Assembly: GCF_005280195.1 (NCBI RefSeq)
Contig: NZ_SZPR01000035.1
Span: forward strand, 62,001-126,000
Direction of reading: 5' to 3'
Source of the DNA: Streptomyces galbus
Lineage (GTDB): Bacteria; Actinomycetota; Actinomycetes; Streptomycetales; Streptomycetaceae
Length of the DNA: 64,000 nucleotides
Part shown: positions 7,286 through 18,362 of the stretch, piece after piece
Position numbering within the stretch: the stretch's first letter is position 1
Layout: each line of letters starts with the position of its first letter
Notes under the pieces: generated by a model
The model's input: only the letters and a program-made list of their open reading frames with translations
The model's database searches: none
Told to the model about the DNA's origin: nothing
Translations under genes and position numbers: made by a program

Positions 7286-7612
7286 ATGTACCGGCAGGGA
7301 GACGTCCTGCTCGTGTCCGTGGCCGAGGAGGCGGTTCCGCCCCATGCGGTGGGCGCGCCGCGGGAGCCGAGGGACGGCCGGGGCCGGCTGGTGCTGGCGC
7401 TGGGCGAGGTGACGGGCCACGCCCACGCGGTGGTCGGCCCGGGCGAACTGGTGCGGGAGCCGGGGCCGTTCGGGCCGATGCTGCTGCACCTGCCCAAGGG
7501 CGGTCGGGTGGTGCACGAGGAGCACGCGGCGATCGCCCTGCCGAAGGGCTGGTACCGGGTGATCCGGCAGCGGGAGTACGTGCCGGGGTCCGTGCGGATC
7601 GTGGCGGACTGA
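7286..7612 (+). CDS. Small conserved protein, MYRQGDV family
   Basis: 108 residues beginning MYRQGDVLLVSV, with a central GEVTGHAHAV motif and a C-terminal RVIRQREYVPGSVRIV strand. Short proteins of this type occur scattered in bacteria and phages and have no established function to my knowledge. The compact beta-rich sequence with conserved His (GHAHAV) suggests a small beta-barrel. A strong ribosome site (GGAGGGGAG, 7272-7280) fixes the start. It lies 17 bases upstream of the DUF6745 gene and downstream of the consensus damage-type promoter, so the two probably form one transcript. I do not recognise a catalytic motif. Confidence 0.8.
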   Translation: MYRQGDVLLVSVAEEAVPPHAVGAPREPRDGRGRLVLALGEVTGHAHAVVGPGELVREPGPFGPMLLHLPKGGRVVHEEHAAIALPKGWYRVIRQREYVPGSVRIVAD

Positions 7613-7629
7613 GGCGGGAGCGGCGGACG

Positions 7630-8775
7630 GTGACGCGGGTGTCGGTGAACGGCGGGGAGACGGAGGCCGGGGAGACGGTGGCGGCGATGACGGGTGGGCG
7701 GACGGCGGCGGGGGCGGAGACGGCGGAGGCGGTGGCGGGCGTGAGCGGTGTCGACGCGGCGCCGGGCAGCGGCCCGGCGGTGGACCTGGACGCGGTCGCG
7801 GACTGGCGTGCGTGGGCGGCCTCGACGGCGCCGGCCGATCGGGCCCGGGCCGAGGCCGGGGTCCGGCTGGCGTACCGGCGCGCCGGTCTCGCCGAGCCGG
7901 AGCGGGTGGTGTGGGCGGCGTCCCCGCGTGAGGCGGTGACGCTGGTGCGAGCGTTGCGCGACCCGGGCCCGAGTGTGCGTGAGGCGGTGCGCAGCGCCCC
8001 GTGGGCACGGGAACGGGCGCGGCTCCACGGCGAGTTGGGTCCGCAGGGCTGGGCAGCGCACTGGTCGGCGACCGGCGGCCGGCTGTGGGACTTCACGCAG
8101 GCCCTGGTCGACCGGATCCGCGCGGGCGTGCTGGACGAGCTCGGCGACGGCGCCGAGACCCGCCTGGTGCTGCTGGACGCGGTGCTGGGGCAGCACGACG
8201 CGCCGTGGCTCGCGGCGTTCGCCACGCGGGAGGGTCCGCTCGACGGACTGGCCGAGGTGTGCCGCGCGGCGGGATGGTGGTGGCCGTATGCCGAGGTGGC
8301 CGTCCTGTGCGAGCGCCCCGTGGCCCTGCACCGGGACGAGGCCGGGCGGCTGGACCGCGGCGACGGGCCGGCGCTGGCCTATCCCGACGGCTTCGCGTTG
8401 CACGCCTGGCGCGGCATGCCGGTCCCGGCGGCGTTCCTCGAGGAGCTGCGGACGCTGACGCCGCAGCGCATCCGCGCCGAGGAGAACGCCGAACTGCGCC
8501 GGGTGATGCTGGAGTTCTACGGCTACGAGCGCTACCTGGCCGATTCCGGGGCCCGCCCGCTGCACACGGACGAGACGGGCACGCTGTGGCGGATCGACCT
8601 GGCCGGGGACGAGCCGGTGGTGATGGTGGAGGTGCTCAACTCCACTCCGGAGCCGGACGGTTCGCGGCGCACGTACTGGCTGCGGGTGCCGCCGGCGACC
8701 CGGACCGCCCGGGAGGGCGTGGCCTGGACGTTCGGCCTGGACGCGTCGGTGTACGCGCCGCTGACCCAGACCTGA
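7630..8775 (+). CDS. DUF6745 domain-containing protein
   Basis: 381 residues from a GTG. The first 45 residues are low-complexity Gly/Ala/Glu. The remainder is a DUF6745-type sequence. In the C-terminal half YPDGFALHAWRGMPVP is followed by RRVMLEFYGYERYL, then LHTDETGTLWRIDL, VVMVEVLNSTPEPDG, TYWLRVPP and EGVAWTFGLD. This conserved block is found in actinobacterial and other proteins, often beside or fused to repeat scaffolds. No function is known to me; the pattern is not a recognisable catalytic site. The gene follows the MYRQGDV protein by 17 bases and faces the LRR-like STM4015 operon across a shared promoter region. It may therefore be part of the same physiological response. The family call is from memory of the motif order. 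Confidence 0.75.
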   Translation: MTRVSVNGGETEAGETVAAMTGGRTAAGAETAEAVAGVSGVDAAPGSGPAVDLDAVADWRAWAASTAPADRARAEAGVRLAYRRAGLAEPERVVWAASPREAVTLVRALRDPGPSVREAVRSAPWARERARLHGELGPQGWAAHWSATGGRLWDFTQALVDRIRAGVLDELGDGAETRLVLLDAVLGQHDAPWLAAFATREGPLDGLAEVCRAAGWWWPYAEVAVLCERPVALHRDEAGRLDRGDGPALAYPDGFALHAWRGMPVPAAFLEELRTLTPQRIRAEENAELRRVMLEFYGYERYLADSGARPLHTDETGTLWRIDLAGDEPVVMVEVLNSTPEPDGSRRTYWLRVPPATRTAREGVAWTFGLDASVYAPLTQT

Positions 8776-8832
8776 GCGGGGGCCGGGCCGCCGACGCCCG
8801 TGCGGGGGTCGCGCGTTGGGCCGACACCTCCA

Positions 8833-8845
8833 CGTGTTGAACACG
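8833..8845. promoter_or_regulatory. Inverted repeat upstream of the secreted discoidin protein
   Basis: CGTGTT-G-AACACG is a perfect 6+6 dyad around a single G, inside the 276-base gap before the discoidin gene. Downstream of it the gap is comparatively AT-rich (8866-8950, with GTCAACGTTTCAAAGATTCC), which is where a promoter would be expected. The dyad could be an operator for a local repressor; no regulator gene is adjacent. Confidence 0.35.
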
Positions 8846-9051
8846 GGTGCCGCCGCCGCGCGGGACCCGTGGTCAACGTTTCAAAGATTCCTGCTGCCGA
8901 CGTCTTGCCGTAACACTCGGGTCATCAGTTAAATCAAGCCGTGAACTAAGCCGTGGGGCCGCCCGATCCGGCTGGTGATCCCCGTTCGTCACGTTTGTCT
9001 CACCCCAGTTCGCCGCACTTGTCGCATTCGTCGCATCCGCAGGGACACCGT

Positions 9052-11610
<2,559 letters not shown>

Positions 11611-11630
11611 GCCCCGGTCCCCGACCGGGT

Positions 11631-11658
11631 GGGGGCGCGGGCTTCGGCCCGCGCCCCC
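11631..11658. terminator. Perfect hairpin with TTCG loop between convergent genes
   Basis: Twelve-base-pair stem GGGGGCGCGGGC / GCCCGCGCCCCC closed by a TTCG tetraloop and followed by TT. It lies 20 bases after the discoidin-protein stop and 33 bases before the end of the oppositely oriented pyc gene, so it can terminate both. Confidence 0.85.
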
Positions 11659-11691
11659 TTCGCCTGTCCGGCCGCCGAACGGCCGCTTCGG

Positions 11692-14600
11692 TCAGGCCAG
11701 TTCGACGAGCAGGTCGCCGCCCTCCACCTGCTGGATGCGGGTGATGGCCAGGCGGCCGACCCGGCCCGCCCTCGGGGCGGTGATGGCGGCCTCCATCTTC
11801 ATCGCCTCGATGGTGGCGATGGTCGCGCCGGCCTCCACCTCGTCGCCCTCGGCGACCGAGAGGGTCACCACGCCGGCGAACGGCGCCGCCACGTGGCCGG
11901 GGTCGGCGCGGTCGGCCTTCTCGGTGGCGGGCACGTCGGAGGCGGCGGCCCGGTCGCGCACCTGGATGGGCCGCAACTGCCCGTTGAGGGTGGCCATCAC
12001 GGTGCGCATGCCGCGTTCGTCGGCCTCGCCCACGGCCTGCAGCTCGATCAGCAGCCGCACGCCGGGCTCCAGGTCGACGGCGTACTCCTTGGCGGGGCGC
12101 AGGCCGTAGAAGAAAGCCTTGCTGTCCAGCACGCCGGTGTCGCCGTAGGTGTGGCGGTGCGTCTCGAACTCCCGTGTCGGGGCGGGGAACAGCAGCCGGT
12201 TGAGGGTGGCCCGGCGGTCCTTCTCCAAGCCCTGGCGGTCCTGTGCGCCCAGCTCCTGGACGGGCTTGGCCGCGGGGCGGCCCTGCAGCGCGCGGGTGCG
12301 GAACGGCTCGGGCCAGCCGCCGGGCGGGGTGCCGAGTTCGCCGCGCAGGAAGCCGATGACCGAGTCAGGGATGTCGAACCGCTCGGGGGTCGCCTCGAAG
12401 TCCTCGGGGCTGACGCCCGCGCCCACCAGGTGCAGGGCCAGGTCGCCGACGACCTTCGAGGACGGGGTGACCTTCACCAGCCGGCCGAGGATGCGGTCGG
12501 CGGCGGCGTACATGGTCTCGATGTCCTCGAAGCGGTCGCCGAGGCCGAGCGCGACCGCCTGGGTGCGCAGGTTGGAGAGCTGACCGCCGGGGATCTCGTG
12601 GTGGTAGACGCGGCCGGTGGGCGAGGCGAGGCCCGCCTCGAAGGGGGCGTAGATCTTGCGGACGCTCTCCCAGTACGGCTCCAGGTCGCCGACGGCGCGC
12701 AGGTCCAGGCCGGTGGGGCGGGGCGAGTGGTCGGTTGCGGCGACGATCGCCGACAGCGACGGCTGGGAGGTGGTGCCGGCCATGGAGGCCACCGCGCCGT
12801 CCACGGCGTCGGCGCCTGCCTCGATGGCGGCCAGGTAGGTGGCGAGCTGGCCGCCCGCGGTGTCGTGGGTGTGCAGGTGCACCGGCAGGTCGAACTCGCG
12901 GCGCAGCGCGGAGACGAGGGTCGCGGCGGCCGGGGCGCGCAGCAGGCCCGCCATGTCCTTGACGGCCAGGACGTGGGCGCCGGCCTCGACGATCCGCTCG
13001 GCGAGGCGCAGGTAGTAGTCGAGGGTGTAGAGCCGCTCCCCCGGGTCGGACAGGTCGGCGGTGTAGCACAGGGCGACCTCGGCGACGGCGGTGCCGGTGG
13101 CGCGGACGGCGTCGATGGCGGGGCGCATCTGGTCGACGTCGTTGAGGGCGTCGAAGATGCGGAAGATGTCGATGCCGGTGGCGGCGGCCTCCTGCACGAA
13201 GGCGTCGGTCACCTCGGTCGGGTACGGGGTGTAGCCGACGGTGTTGCGGCCGCGCAGCAGCATCTGCAGGCAGAGGTTGGGCACCGCCTCGCGCAGGGCG
13301 GCCAGGCGCTCCCAGGGGTCCTCGGCGAGGAACCGCAGGGCGACGTCGTAGGTGGCGCCGCCCCAGCACTCCAGGGACAGCAGTCCGGGCAGCGTGCGGG
13401 CGACGACGGGGGCCACCGCGAGGAGGTCCTTGGTGCGCACGCGGGTGGCGAGCAGGGACTGGTGGGCGTCGCGGAAGGTGGTGTCGGTGACGCCGATGGT
13501 GGGCGACTCGCGCAGCCGGCGGGCGAAGCCCTCGGGGCCGAGGTCGACCAGGCGCTGCCGGGACCCGGCGGGCGGCTCGCCCTCGGGCAGCGCGGGCAGC
13601 TTGACCAGCGGGTCGAGCAGGTCGGGGCGTTCGCCGTGCGGCTTGTTGACGGTGACGTCGGCCAGGTAGGTGAGCAGCTTGGTGCCGCGGTCGGCGGAGG
13701 AGCGGGCGGTGAGCAGGTGCGGGCGCTGCTCGATGAAGGAGGTCGTGACCCGTCCAGCCCGGAAGTCGGGGTCGTCCAGGACCGCCTGGAGGAACGGGAT
13801 GTTGGTGGCGACGCCGCGGATGCGGAACTCGGCCACGGCGCGCCGGGCGCGGCCGATCGCGGCCTGGAAGTCGCGGCCCCGGCAGGTGAGTTTGACCAGC
13901 ATCGAGTCGAAGTGGGCGCTGATCTCCGTGCCGGCGTGGGTGGTTCCGCCGTCGAGGCGGATGCCCGAGCCGCCCGGGGAGCGGTAGGCGCTGATGCGGC
14001 CGGTGTCGGGGCGGAAGCCGTTGGCGGGGTCCTCGGTGGTGATGCGGCACTGCAGGGCCGCGCCGCGCAGGGTGACGGTGTCCTGGGACAGGCCGAGGTC
14101 GGCGAGGGTCTCACCGGAGGCGATGCGGAGCTGGGCCTGGACCAGGTCGACGTCGGTGACCTCCTCGGTGACCGTGTGCTCGACCTGGATGCGGGGGTTC
14201 ATCTCGATGAAGACGTGGTTGCCGTCGCGGTCGAGGAGGAACTCCACGGTGCCGGCGTTGCGGTAGCCGATCTCGCGGGCGAAGCGCACGGCGTCGGCGC
14301 AGATCCGGTCGCGCAGCGCCGGGTCCAGGTCGGGGGCGGGCGCCAGTTCGATGACCTTCTGGTGGCGGCGCTGGAGGGAGCAGTCGCGTTCGTAGAGGTG
14401 GATGACGTTCCCCTCGCCGTCGGCGAGGATCTGGACCTCGATGTGGCGGGGTTCGACGACGGCCTTCTCCAGGAAGACGGTGGGGTCGCCGAAGGCGGAG
14501 GCCGCCTCGCGGGCCGCGGCCTCGATGGACTCGCGCAGCTGCTCGGGCCGGTCGACGCGGCGCATGCCGCGCCCGCCGCCGCCCGCGACCGCCTTGACGA

Positions 14601-15066
14601 AGACGGGGAAGCCGACGTCGTCCGCGGCCCGCACCAGTTCCTCGACGTCGGTGGAGGGCTGCGAGGAGCCGAGCACGGGCACGCCGGCCGCGCGGGCGGC
14701 GGCCACGGCGCGGGCCTTGTTGCCGGTGAGTTCCAGGGTGTCGGCGTCGGGGCCGACGAAGGTGATGCCCGCCTCGGCGCAGGCGCGGGCCAGTTCCGGG
14801 TTCTCGGACAGGAACCCGTAGCCCGGGTAGACGGCGTCCGCGCCCGCGCGGCGCGCGGCTCCGACGATCTCCTCGACGGAGAGGTAGGCGCGCACCGGGT
14901 GTCCGGGCTCGCCGATCTCGTAGGCCTCGTCGGCCTTGAGCCGGTGCAGCGAGTTGCGGTCCTCGTGGGGGAAGACCGCGACGGTGCGCGCTCCCAGCTC
15001 GTAGCCGGCGCGGAACGCCCGGATCGCGATCTCGCCTCGGTTGGCGACCAGCACCTTGCGGAACAT
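11692..15066 (-). CDS. pyc: Pyruvate carboxylase
   Basis: 1124 residues, full length for the single-chain enzyme that carboxylates pyruvate to oxaloacetate (anaplerosis). Domains in order: biotin carboxylase with ATP-grasp (about 1-455, starts MFRKVLVANRGEIAIRAF; GGGGRGM loop), carboxyltransferase TIM barrel (about 530-800, beginning VTDTTFRDAHQSLLATR), the central tetramerisation region, and the biotinyl domain. The latter has EAMKMEA with the biotinylated lysine at K1090. The ATG at 15066 follows the family N-terminus exactly. No coupled gene follows; the stop faces a strong terminator. The 367-base upstream gap shared with the divergent lipase contains a cluster of inverted GTTAC/GTAAC repeats that may be an operator. 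Confidence 0.97.
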   Translation of the reverse strand: MFRKVLVANRGEIAIRAFRAGYELGARTVAVFPHEDRNSLHRLKADEAYEIGEPGHPVRAYLSVEEIVGAARRAGADAVYPGYGFLSENPELARACAEAGITFVGPDADTLELTGNKARAVAAARAAGVPVLGSSQPSTDVEELVRAADDVGFPVFVKAVAGGGGRGMRRVDRPEQLRESIEAAAREAASAFGDPTVFLEKAVVEPRHIEVQILADGEGNVIHLYERDCSLQRRHQKVIELAPAPDLDPALRDRICADAVRFAREIGYRNAGTVEFLLDRDGNHVFIEMNPRIQVEHTVTEEVTDVDLVQAQLRIASGETLADLGLSQDTVTLRGAALQCRITTEDPANGFRPDTGRISAYRSPGGSGIRLDGGTTHAGTEISAHFDSMLVKLTCRGRDFQAAIGRARRAVAEFRIRGVATNIPFLQAVLDDPDFRAGRVTTSFIEQRPHLLTARSSADRGTKLLTYLADVTVNKPHGERPDLLDPLVKLPALPEGEPPAGSRQRLVDLGPEGFARRLRESPTIGVTDTTFRDAHQSLLATRVRTKDLLAVAPVVARTLPGLLSLECWGGATYDVALRFLAEDPWERLAALREAVPNLCLQMLLRGRNTVGYTPYPTEVTDAFVQEAAATGIDIFRIFDALNDVDQMRPAIDAVRATGTAVAEVALCYTADLSDPGERLYTLDYYLRLAERIVEAGAHVLAVKDMAGLLRAPAAATLVSALRREFDLPVHLHTHDTAGGQLATYLAAIEAGADAVDGAVASMAGTTSQPSLSAIVAATDHSPRPTGLDLRAVGDLEPYWESVRKIYAPFEAGLASPTGRVYHHEIPGGQLSNLRTQAVALGLGDRFEDIETMYAAADRILGRLVKVTPSSKVVGDLALHLVGAGVSPEDFEATPERFDIPDSVIGFLRGELGTPPGGWPEPFRTRALQGRPAAKPVQELGAQDRQGLEKDRRATLNRLLFPAPTREFETHRHTYGDTGVLDSKAFFYGLRPAKEYAVDLEPGVRLLIELQAVGEADERGMRTVMATLNGQLRPIQVRDRAAASDVPATEKADRADPGHVAAPFAGVVTLSVAEGDEVEAGATIATIEAMKMEAAITAPRAGRVGRLAITRIQQVEGGDLLVELA

Positions 15067-15433
15067 GCGGATCCCTTCAGCCTGCCGGTGACGGGACCAT
15101 CGTGTCGGTGTCGCCCGGTCGGTGCCATGTGAGCCGGGCCACTCACCGCGCCGGGTCCCTCGTCCGCGGGTACGGCCGTGCGCGGCGCGGTGTTCACGCA
15201 CGGTTACATTACCGAACCGTAACCTACCGACCAGTACCGCCGGTAACCCCGGTCCCGTTACCGTCCTGACACTCCGTCCAAGAACGGTGCGCGGCACGGG
15301 CCGGGACGCCCGCTGCCGCGCGCCGTCGCCGGCCCCGCCCCACGGGACCGGCGAACGACCCCGCCCCACCGGGTCGTTGTGTCACCGAGCCGCAGACGCT
15401 GGCTCGGCCTCCCCACGTTCCGGAGGTCCCGCC
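15067..15433. other. Divergent intergenic region between pyc and the secreted lipase
   Basis: A 367-base non-coding stretch. Its only conspicuous structure is the dyad cluster at 15201-15263, annotated separately. The rest is GC-rich (for example 15290-15400) with no open frame that looks coding and no clear -35/-10 pair. Confidence 0.5.
15201..15263. promoter_or_regulatory. Cluster of GTTAC/GTAAC dyads and a TetR-like half-palindrome
   Basis: Three adjacent elements. GGTTAC-N11-GTAACC lies at 15202-15224, TACCGACCAGTA (TetR-operator-like, TAC...GTA) at 15225-15236, and CGGTAAC-N9-GTTACCG, with perfect arms, at 15241-15263. Such density of dyads suggests repressor binding controlling pyc (135 bases away on the minus strand), the lipase (170 bases away on the plus strand), or both. 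Confidence 0.45.
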
Positions 15434-16756
15434 ATGCCCACCCCTGCCCGCATCCTGGCCGCGGCCGTCACCACCGCCGCCTGCCTGGGCGCCACCGCCC
15501 TCCCCGCCGCCGCGGGCCAGAACGGCGCCGTCGTCTCACGCGGTGTCACCATCCCGGCCTTCTACACCCCGCCGGACACCCTGCCCTCGGCCGACGGCGC
15601 GCTGGTGCGCAGCGAGCCCCTGCACCTGGCGCTGAGCCTGCCGGGCCTGGACGGCCCCCTCCCGGGCACGGCGACCCGGCTGATGTACAAGTCCACCGAC
15701 TCCAACGGCGCGCCCGTCGCCGTCACCGGCGCCTACGTGGAGCCGTCCGCCGCCTGGCGCGGCGGAGGCCCGCGCCCGCTCGTCGTGCTCGCCCCCGGGA
15801 CCATGGGCCAGGGCGACCAGTGCGCCGCCTCCCTGGGCCTGGAACACCCGCTGGTCATCGGCGCGGGAACTCTCTCCGTCGGCTACGAGGACCTGGCCGC
15901 CTACCGCCTCCTCGCGCGCGGCATCGCGGTCGTCGTCACCGACTACGCGGGCCTCGGCACCACGGACCGGCTGCACACCTACGTCAACCGGGTCGACGAG
16001 GCGCACGCCGTCCTCGACGCCGCCCGCGCGGCCCGCGCCCTGCCGGGAAGCTCCGTCAGCGCCGCCTCCCGGGTGGCCCTGTACGGCTACAGCCAGGGCG
16101 GCGGGGCCACCGCGGCCGCCGCCGAGCTCCAGCCGTCCTACGCCCCCGACGTGCGCCTGGCCGGCACCTACGCCGGCGCTCCCCCGGCCGACCTGGTGGA
16201 GGTCACCAAGGCCATCGACGGCAGCGACCTGGCCGGCGCCCTGGGCTGGTCGGTCAACGGCTTCCTGCAGTCCGACCCGGAGCTCAGGCCCATCGCCGAG
16301 TCCCACCTCAACGCGACCGGGAAGGCGGCGCTGAAGGACCTGTCCACCCTGTGCGTGGGCGACGCCCTGCTCGCCTACAACTCCGCGCGCAGCACCGCCT
16401 GGACCACCGACGGGCGGTCCCTGAGCGAGATCATCGCCGCCGAGCCGAGGCTGAAGGCGTTCCTCGCCGACCAGCGCATCGGCGCCCTCAAGCCGGCCTC
16501 ACCCGTGCGGGTGGCCACCGGCACCGCCGACGACCTGGTCCCGCACCGGCAGGCCCGCGACCTGGCCGTCGCCTGGTGCGCCAAGGGCGCCGACGTGACG
16601 TACAAGCCGGTGGTGCTGCCGGACCTGGGCCGGTCGATCATCAACCACGTCACGCCGCTGCTCACCGACCAGGGGGCCGCCATCTCCTGGCTCACCGACC
16701 GCCTCGAGGGCGAGCGGGCCGGCTCGAACTGCGCGTCGCTGCCGCTGCGGCCCTGA
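15434..16756 (+). CDS. Secreted lipase, LIP (secretory lipase) family
   Basis: 440 residues with a signal peptide (about 1-28, ending LPAAAG). The alpha/beta-hydrolase core contains LVVLAPGTMGQG, VVVTDYAGLGT and the nucleophile elbow GYSQGG, the form used by PF03583 secretory lipases. A late GTADDLVPHRQARDLA supplies the acid residue and a final NHVT the histidine region. Such enzymes release fatty acids from triacylglycerols outside the cell. ATG 15434 is preceded by CGGAGG at -12, confirming the start over longer in-frame extensions. It ends at a strong hairpin (16779-16814) facing the chitosanase gene. Confidence 0.88.
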   Translation: MPTPARILAAAVTTAACLGATALPAAAGQNGAVVSRGVTIPAFYTPPDTLPSADGALVRSEPLHLALSLPGLDGPLPGTATRLMYKSTDSNGAPVAVTGAYVEPSAAWRGGGPRPLVVLAPGTMGQGDQCAASLGLEHPLVIGAGTLSVGYEDLAAYRLLARGIAVVVTDYAGLGTTDRLHTYVNRVDEAHAVLDAARAARALPGSSVSAASRVALYGYSQGGGATAAAAELQPSYAPDVRLAGTYAGAPPADLVEVTKAIDGSDLAGALGWSVNGFLQSDPELRPIAESHLNATGKAALKDLSTLCVGDALLAYNSARSTAWTTDGRSLSEIIAAEPRLKAFLADQRIGALKPASPVRVATGTADDLVPHRQARDLAVAWCAKGADVTYKPVVLPDLGRSIINHVTPLLTDQGAAISWLTDRLEGERAGSNCASLPLRP

Positions 16757-16778
16757 GGGACGCATGCCGTGACGTGCG

Positions 16779-16814
16779 GCGGGGCCGCCGGGTGAGGTGT
16801 CCCGGCGGCCCCGC
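16779..16814. terminator. Bidirectional hairpin between lipase and chitosanase genes
   Basis: Fourteen-base-pair perfect stem (GCGGGGCCGCCGGG / CCCGGCGGCCCCGC) with an eight-base loop, located 22 bases after the lipase stop and 15 bases before the chitosanase stop. Confidence 0.85.
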
Positions 16815-16829
16815 CCCCGCGTCGGAGGG

Positions 16830-17669
16830 TCAGCCGATGTGGTAGCTGTCGCCGTAGACCTTCCAGTCCAGCGGCGGGTTCAGGTCCAGGTTGCCGTTGC
16901 GCAGGAAGACCCGCTGCGCCGTGTCGACGCGGCTGGTGTCGCTGTGCGCCTCCTCCTGCTTCATCGCCCACACCCGGGCGTCGAGGAAGGCGTTGAGGTA
17001 CGTCGTCTCGTTGCCGCCCTGCGCCGGCGGCTTGGCGCTGCGCAGCGCCCGCTTGCGGATGTTGCGGAAGCTGGTCGGGTCGTCGCCGTCGCCGTGCATG
17101 ACGATCGCGTCGTAGTAGGCGAACTGGCCGAGCGCGCGCAGCCCGTCGGTCTTGCCCTGGCGGACGGCCGGGTTGAAGTAGACGCGGTCGCGCTCGTCGT
17201 TCTGCGCCTGCTGGAACGCGGTGTCCTGGGCGGCCCTGCGCCAGTCGCGCGGGAAGTTCGGGTCCAGACCGGAGTGGGAGTCGGTGCCGTTGACCCGGCG
17301 CAGCGCGGGCAGGTAGCCCGCGAGGACGTTGCCGGGCTTGCGGTCGGTGTAGAGCTGCACCAGGTCGAGCATGTCGCCGGTGCCGGAACAGAAGCCGATG
17401 ATCCCGGCGGTGTAGCCGCGGCCGTCGCCGATGTCCTCGATGTACTGGTACTGCGCCTTCCAGTCGAGCGAGGAGTTCTCCGCACTCGACACGAGCTTCA
17501 TGGCGATCTCCTTCTTCGCCGGGTCGTCGAGGCCGACCGCGGCGAGCGGCCGGGTCGCCGCCTCGCCCGGTGAGGCGAGCAGCGGGGTCGCGGCCAGGGC
17601 GCCCATGAGGGCGATGACCGTGCGACGGGAGGTGCCGGCGGGTCCTGCTGTGTCGTCGGGTGTGCGCAC
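16830..17669 (-). CDS. csnA: Chitosanase, glycoside hydrolase family 46
   Basis: 279 residues from GTG 17669; GTG 17672 is nearly as good, as GGAG lies 8 or 5 bases before them. The N-terminus carries a twin-arginine signal (SRRTVIALMGALAATPLLA). The mature part aligns by eye with the Streptomyces N174 enzyme: KLVSSAENSSLDWKAQY contains the catalytic glutamate and DIGDGRGYTAGIIGFCSGTG the catalytic aspartate, and the end is NLDLNPPLDWKVYGD. It hydrolyses beta-1,4 bonds of partially acetylated glucosamine polymers outside the cell. The upstream region contains an AGGAA-N3-TTCCT dyad similar to the operator bound by the ROK-family repressor CsnR in S. lividans. It is monocistronic between a terminator and a divergent promoter region. 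Confidence 0.95.
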   Translation of the reverse strand: MRTPDDTAGPAGTSRRTVIALMGALAATPLLASPGEAATRPLAAVGLDDPAKKEIAMKLVSSAENSSLDWKAQYQYIEDIGDGRGYTAGIIGFCSGTGDMLDLVQLYTDRKPGNVLAGYLPALRRVNGTDSHSGLDPNFPRDWRRAAQDTAFQQAQNDERDRVYFNPAVRQGKTDGLRALGQFAYYDAIVMHGDGDDPTSFRNIRKRALRSAKPPAQGGNETTYLNAFLDARVWAMKQEEAHSDTSRVDTAQRVFLRNGNLDLNPPLDWKVYGDSYHIG

Positions 17670-17772
17670 CACGGGTTCTCCAGGGGTGGTGGGGGGTTGG
17701 AGGGGGTGGAGCCACGTCAGCGCCGGACGGCGCCGCACCGGAGGACCGGCGGCGGAACCGCGCCGAACTGAC

Positions 17773-17785
17773 AGGAAGGTTTCCT
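17773..17785. promoter_or_regulatory. Candidate CsnR-type operator of the chitosanase gene
   Basis: AGGAA-GGT-TTCCT, a 5+5 dyad about 105 bases upstream of the chitosanase GTG. It is followed by an AT-richer run (TATCAGACTGACGTGTACAC) suitable for a promoter. Chitosanase repression by CsnR through an AGGTTTCCT-like operator is established in Streptomyces lividans; the match here is by eye. Confidence 0.5.
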
Positions 17786-17881
17786 ATCAGACTGACGTGT
17801 ACACGCGGCACCCCCTCACGCACAGGTTCGTACGATCGGACAAGCCGGGGAGCGGTCGAGCCGGGCGGCCGTGCGGACCCG

Positions 17882-18154
17882 TCAGGGCGCGCCCGGCGTG
17901 TCCTCCACCCAGTCGAAGCGGTGGGCGTCGGCCGGGCGCCGCCGGTACACGGCACGTCCGCCCGGTCCGTAGCGGCCTATCTCCGTCGTCAGCGCGACCT
18001 CGCGGGGCGCGTCGTCGGGGCGGCCGGTGACGTCGAGCAGCAGGCCGTCCAGCGGGCCGCCGACGAGTTCGGCGTAGACGCGGCCGGGGCGGGGGCTCGC
18101 GTCGTCGTGGTCGGCGCCGTACACACGGCCGCGCATGAACTCCGTCTCGTCCAT
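17882..18154 (-). CDS. Small hypothetical protein under a damage-type leaderless promoter
   Basis: 90 residues starting MDETEFMRGRVYGAD. The middle reads VYAELVGGPLDGLLLDVTG and the end RFDWVEDTP, a pattern seen in other short Streptomyces proteins without assigned function. It is acidic and soluble, with no membrane segment or cysteine. The ATG at 18154 lies seven bases after a GAGGCT -10 hexamer, so the mRNA is probably leaderless; starts further upstream (TTG 18184) would fall inside the promoter. Because the promoter matches the RecA-NDp type almost completely, the gene is a candidate DNA-damage-induced gene. No neighbour shares its strand. Confidence 0.75.
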   Translation of the reverse strand: MDETEFMRGRVYGADHDDASPRPGRVYAELVGGPLDGLLLDVTGRPDDAPREVALTTEIGRYGPGGRAVYRRRPADAHRFDWVEDTPGAP

Positions 18155-18161
18155 GACCAGC

Positions 18162-18184
18162 AGCCTCGCACGCGCCACTGACAA
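18162..18184 (-). promoter_or_regulatory. PafBC-type promoter giving a leaderless transcript
   Basis: On the minus strand TTGTCAGTG (18184-18176), an 8-base spacer GCGCGTGC, then GAGGCT (18167-18162). This is the TTGTCRGTG-N8-TAnnnT plan with G for T at the first -10 base. The A of the ATG at 18154 falls where transcription should begin. Confidence 0.65.
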
Positions 18185-18362
18185 CGGCCCGGCCGGCGAC
18201 CCCGGCGGACGGCCCAGGCGGACGGCCCCGACGTGGGCCCGCCGTGGGCCGGCTCACTTCGGCCAACCCTTGGCCTGATTGCGCCGGCCCGGGGCGCCGC
18301 GTCGTGCCGGTGGGTATCTCGTCCTCACACGAGGGCGTGTCCGGGGGCGGGGGGCGACGCCG

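Noticed and set aside
15095..15117. GTGTCGGTG with 8-base spacer upstream of pyc
   Set aside because: The -10 position reads TCGGTG and the orientation is away from pyc; too weak.
11629..15132. Very long open frame antisense to pyc
   Set aside because: It mirrors the pyc codons on the opposite strand, a usual GC-skew artefact; composition is Gly/Val/Ala/Arg-biased with no conserved motif, and pyc itself is complete.
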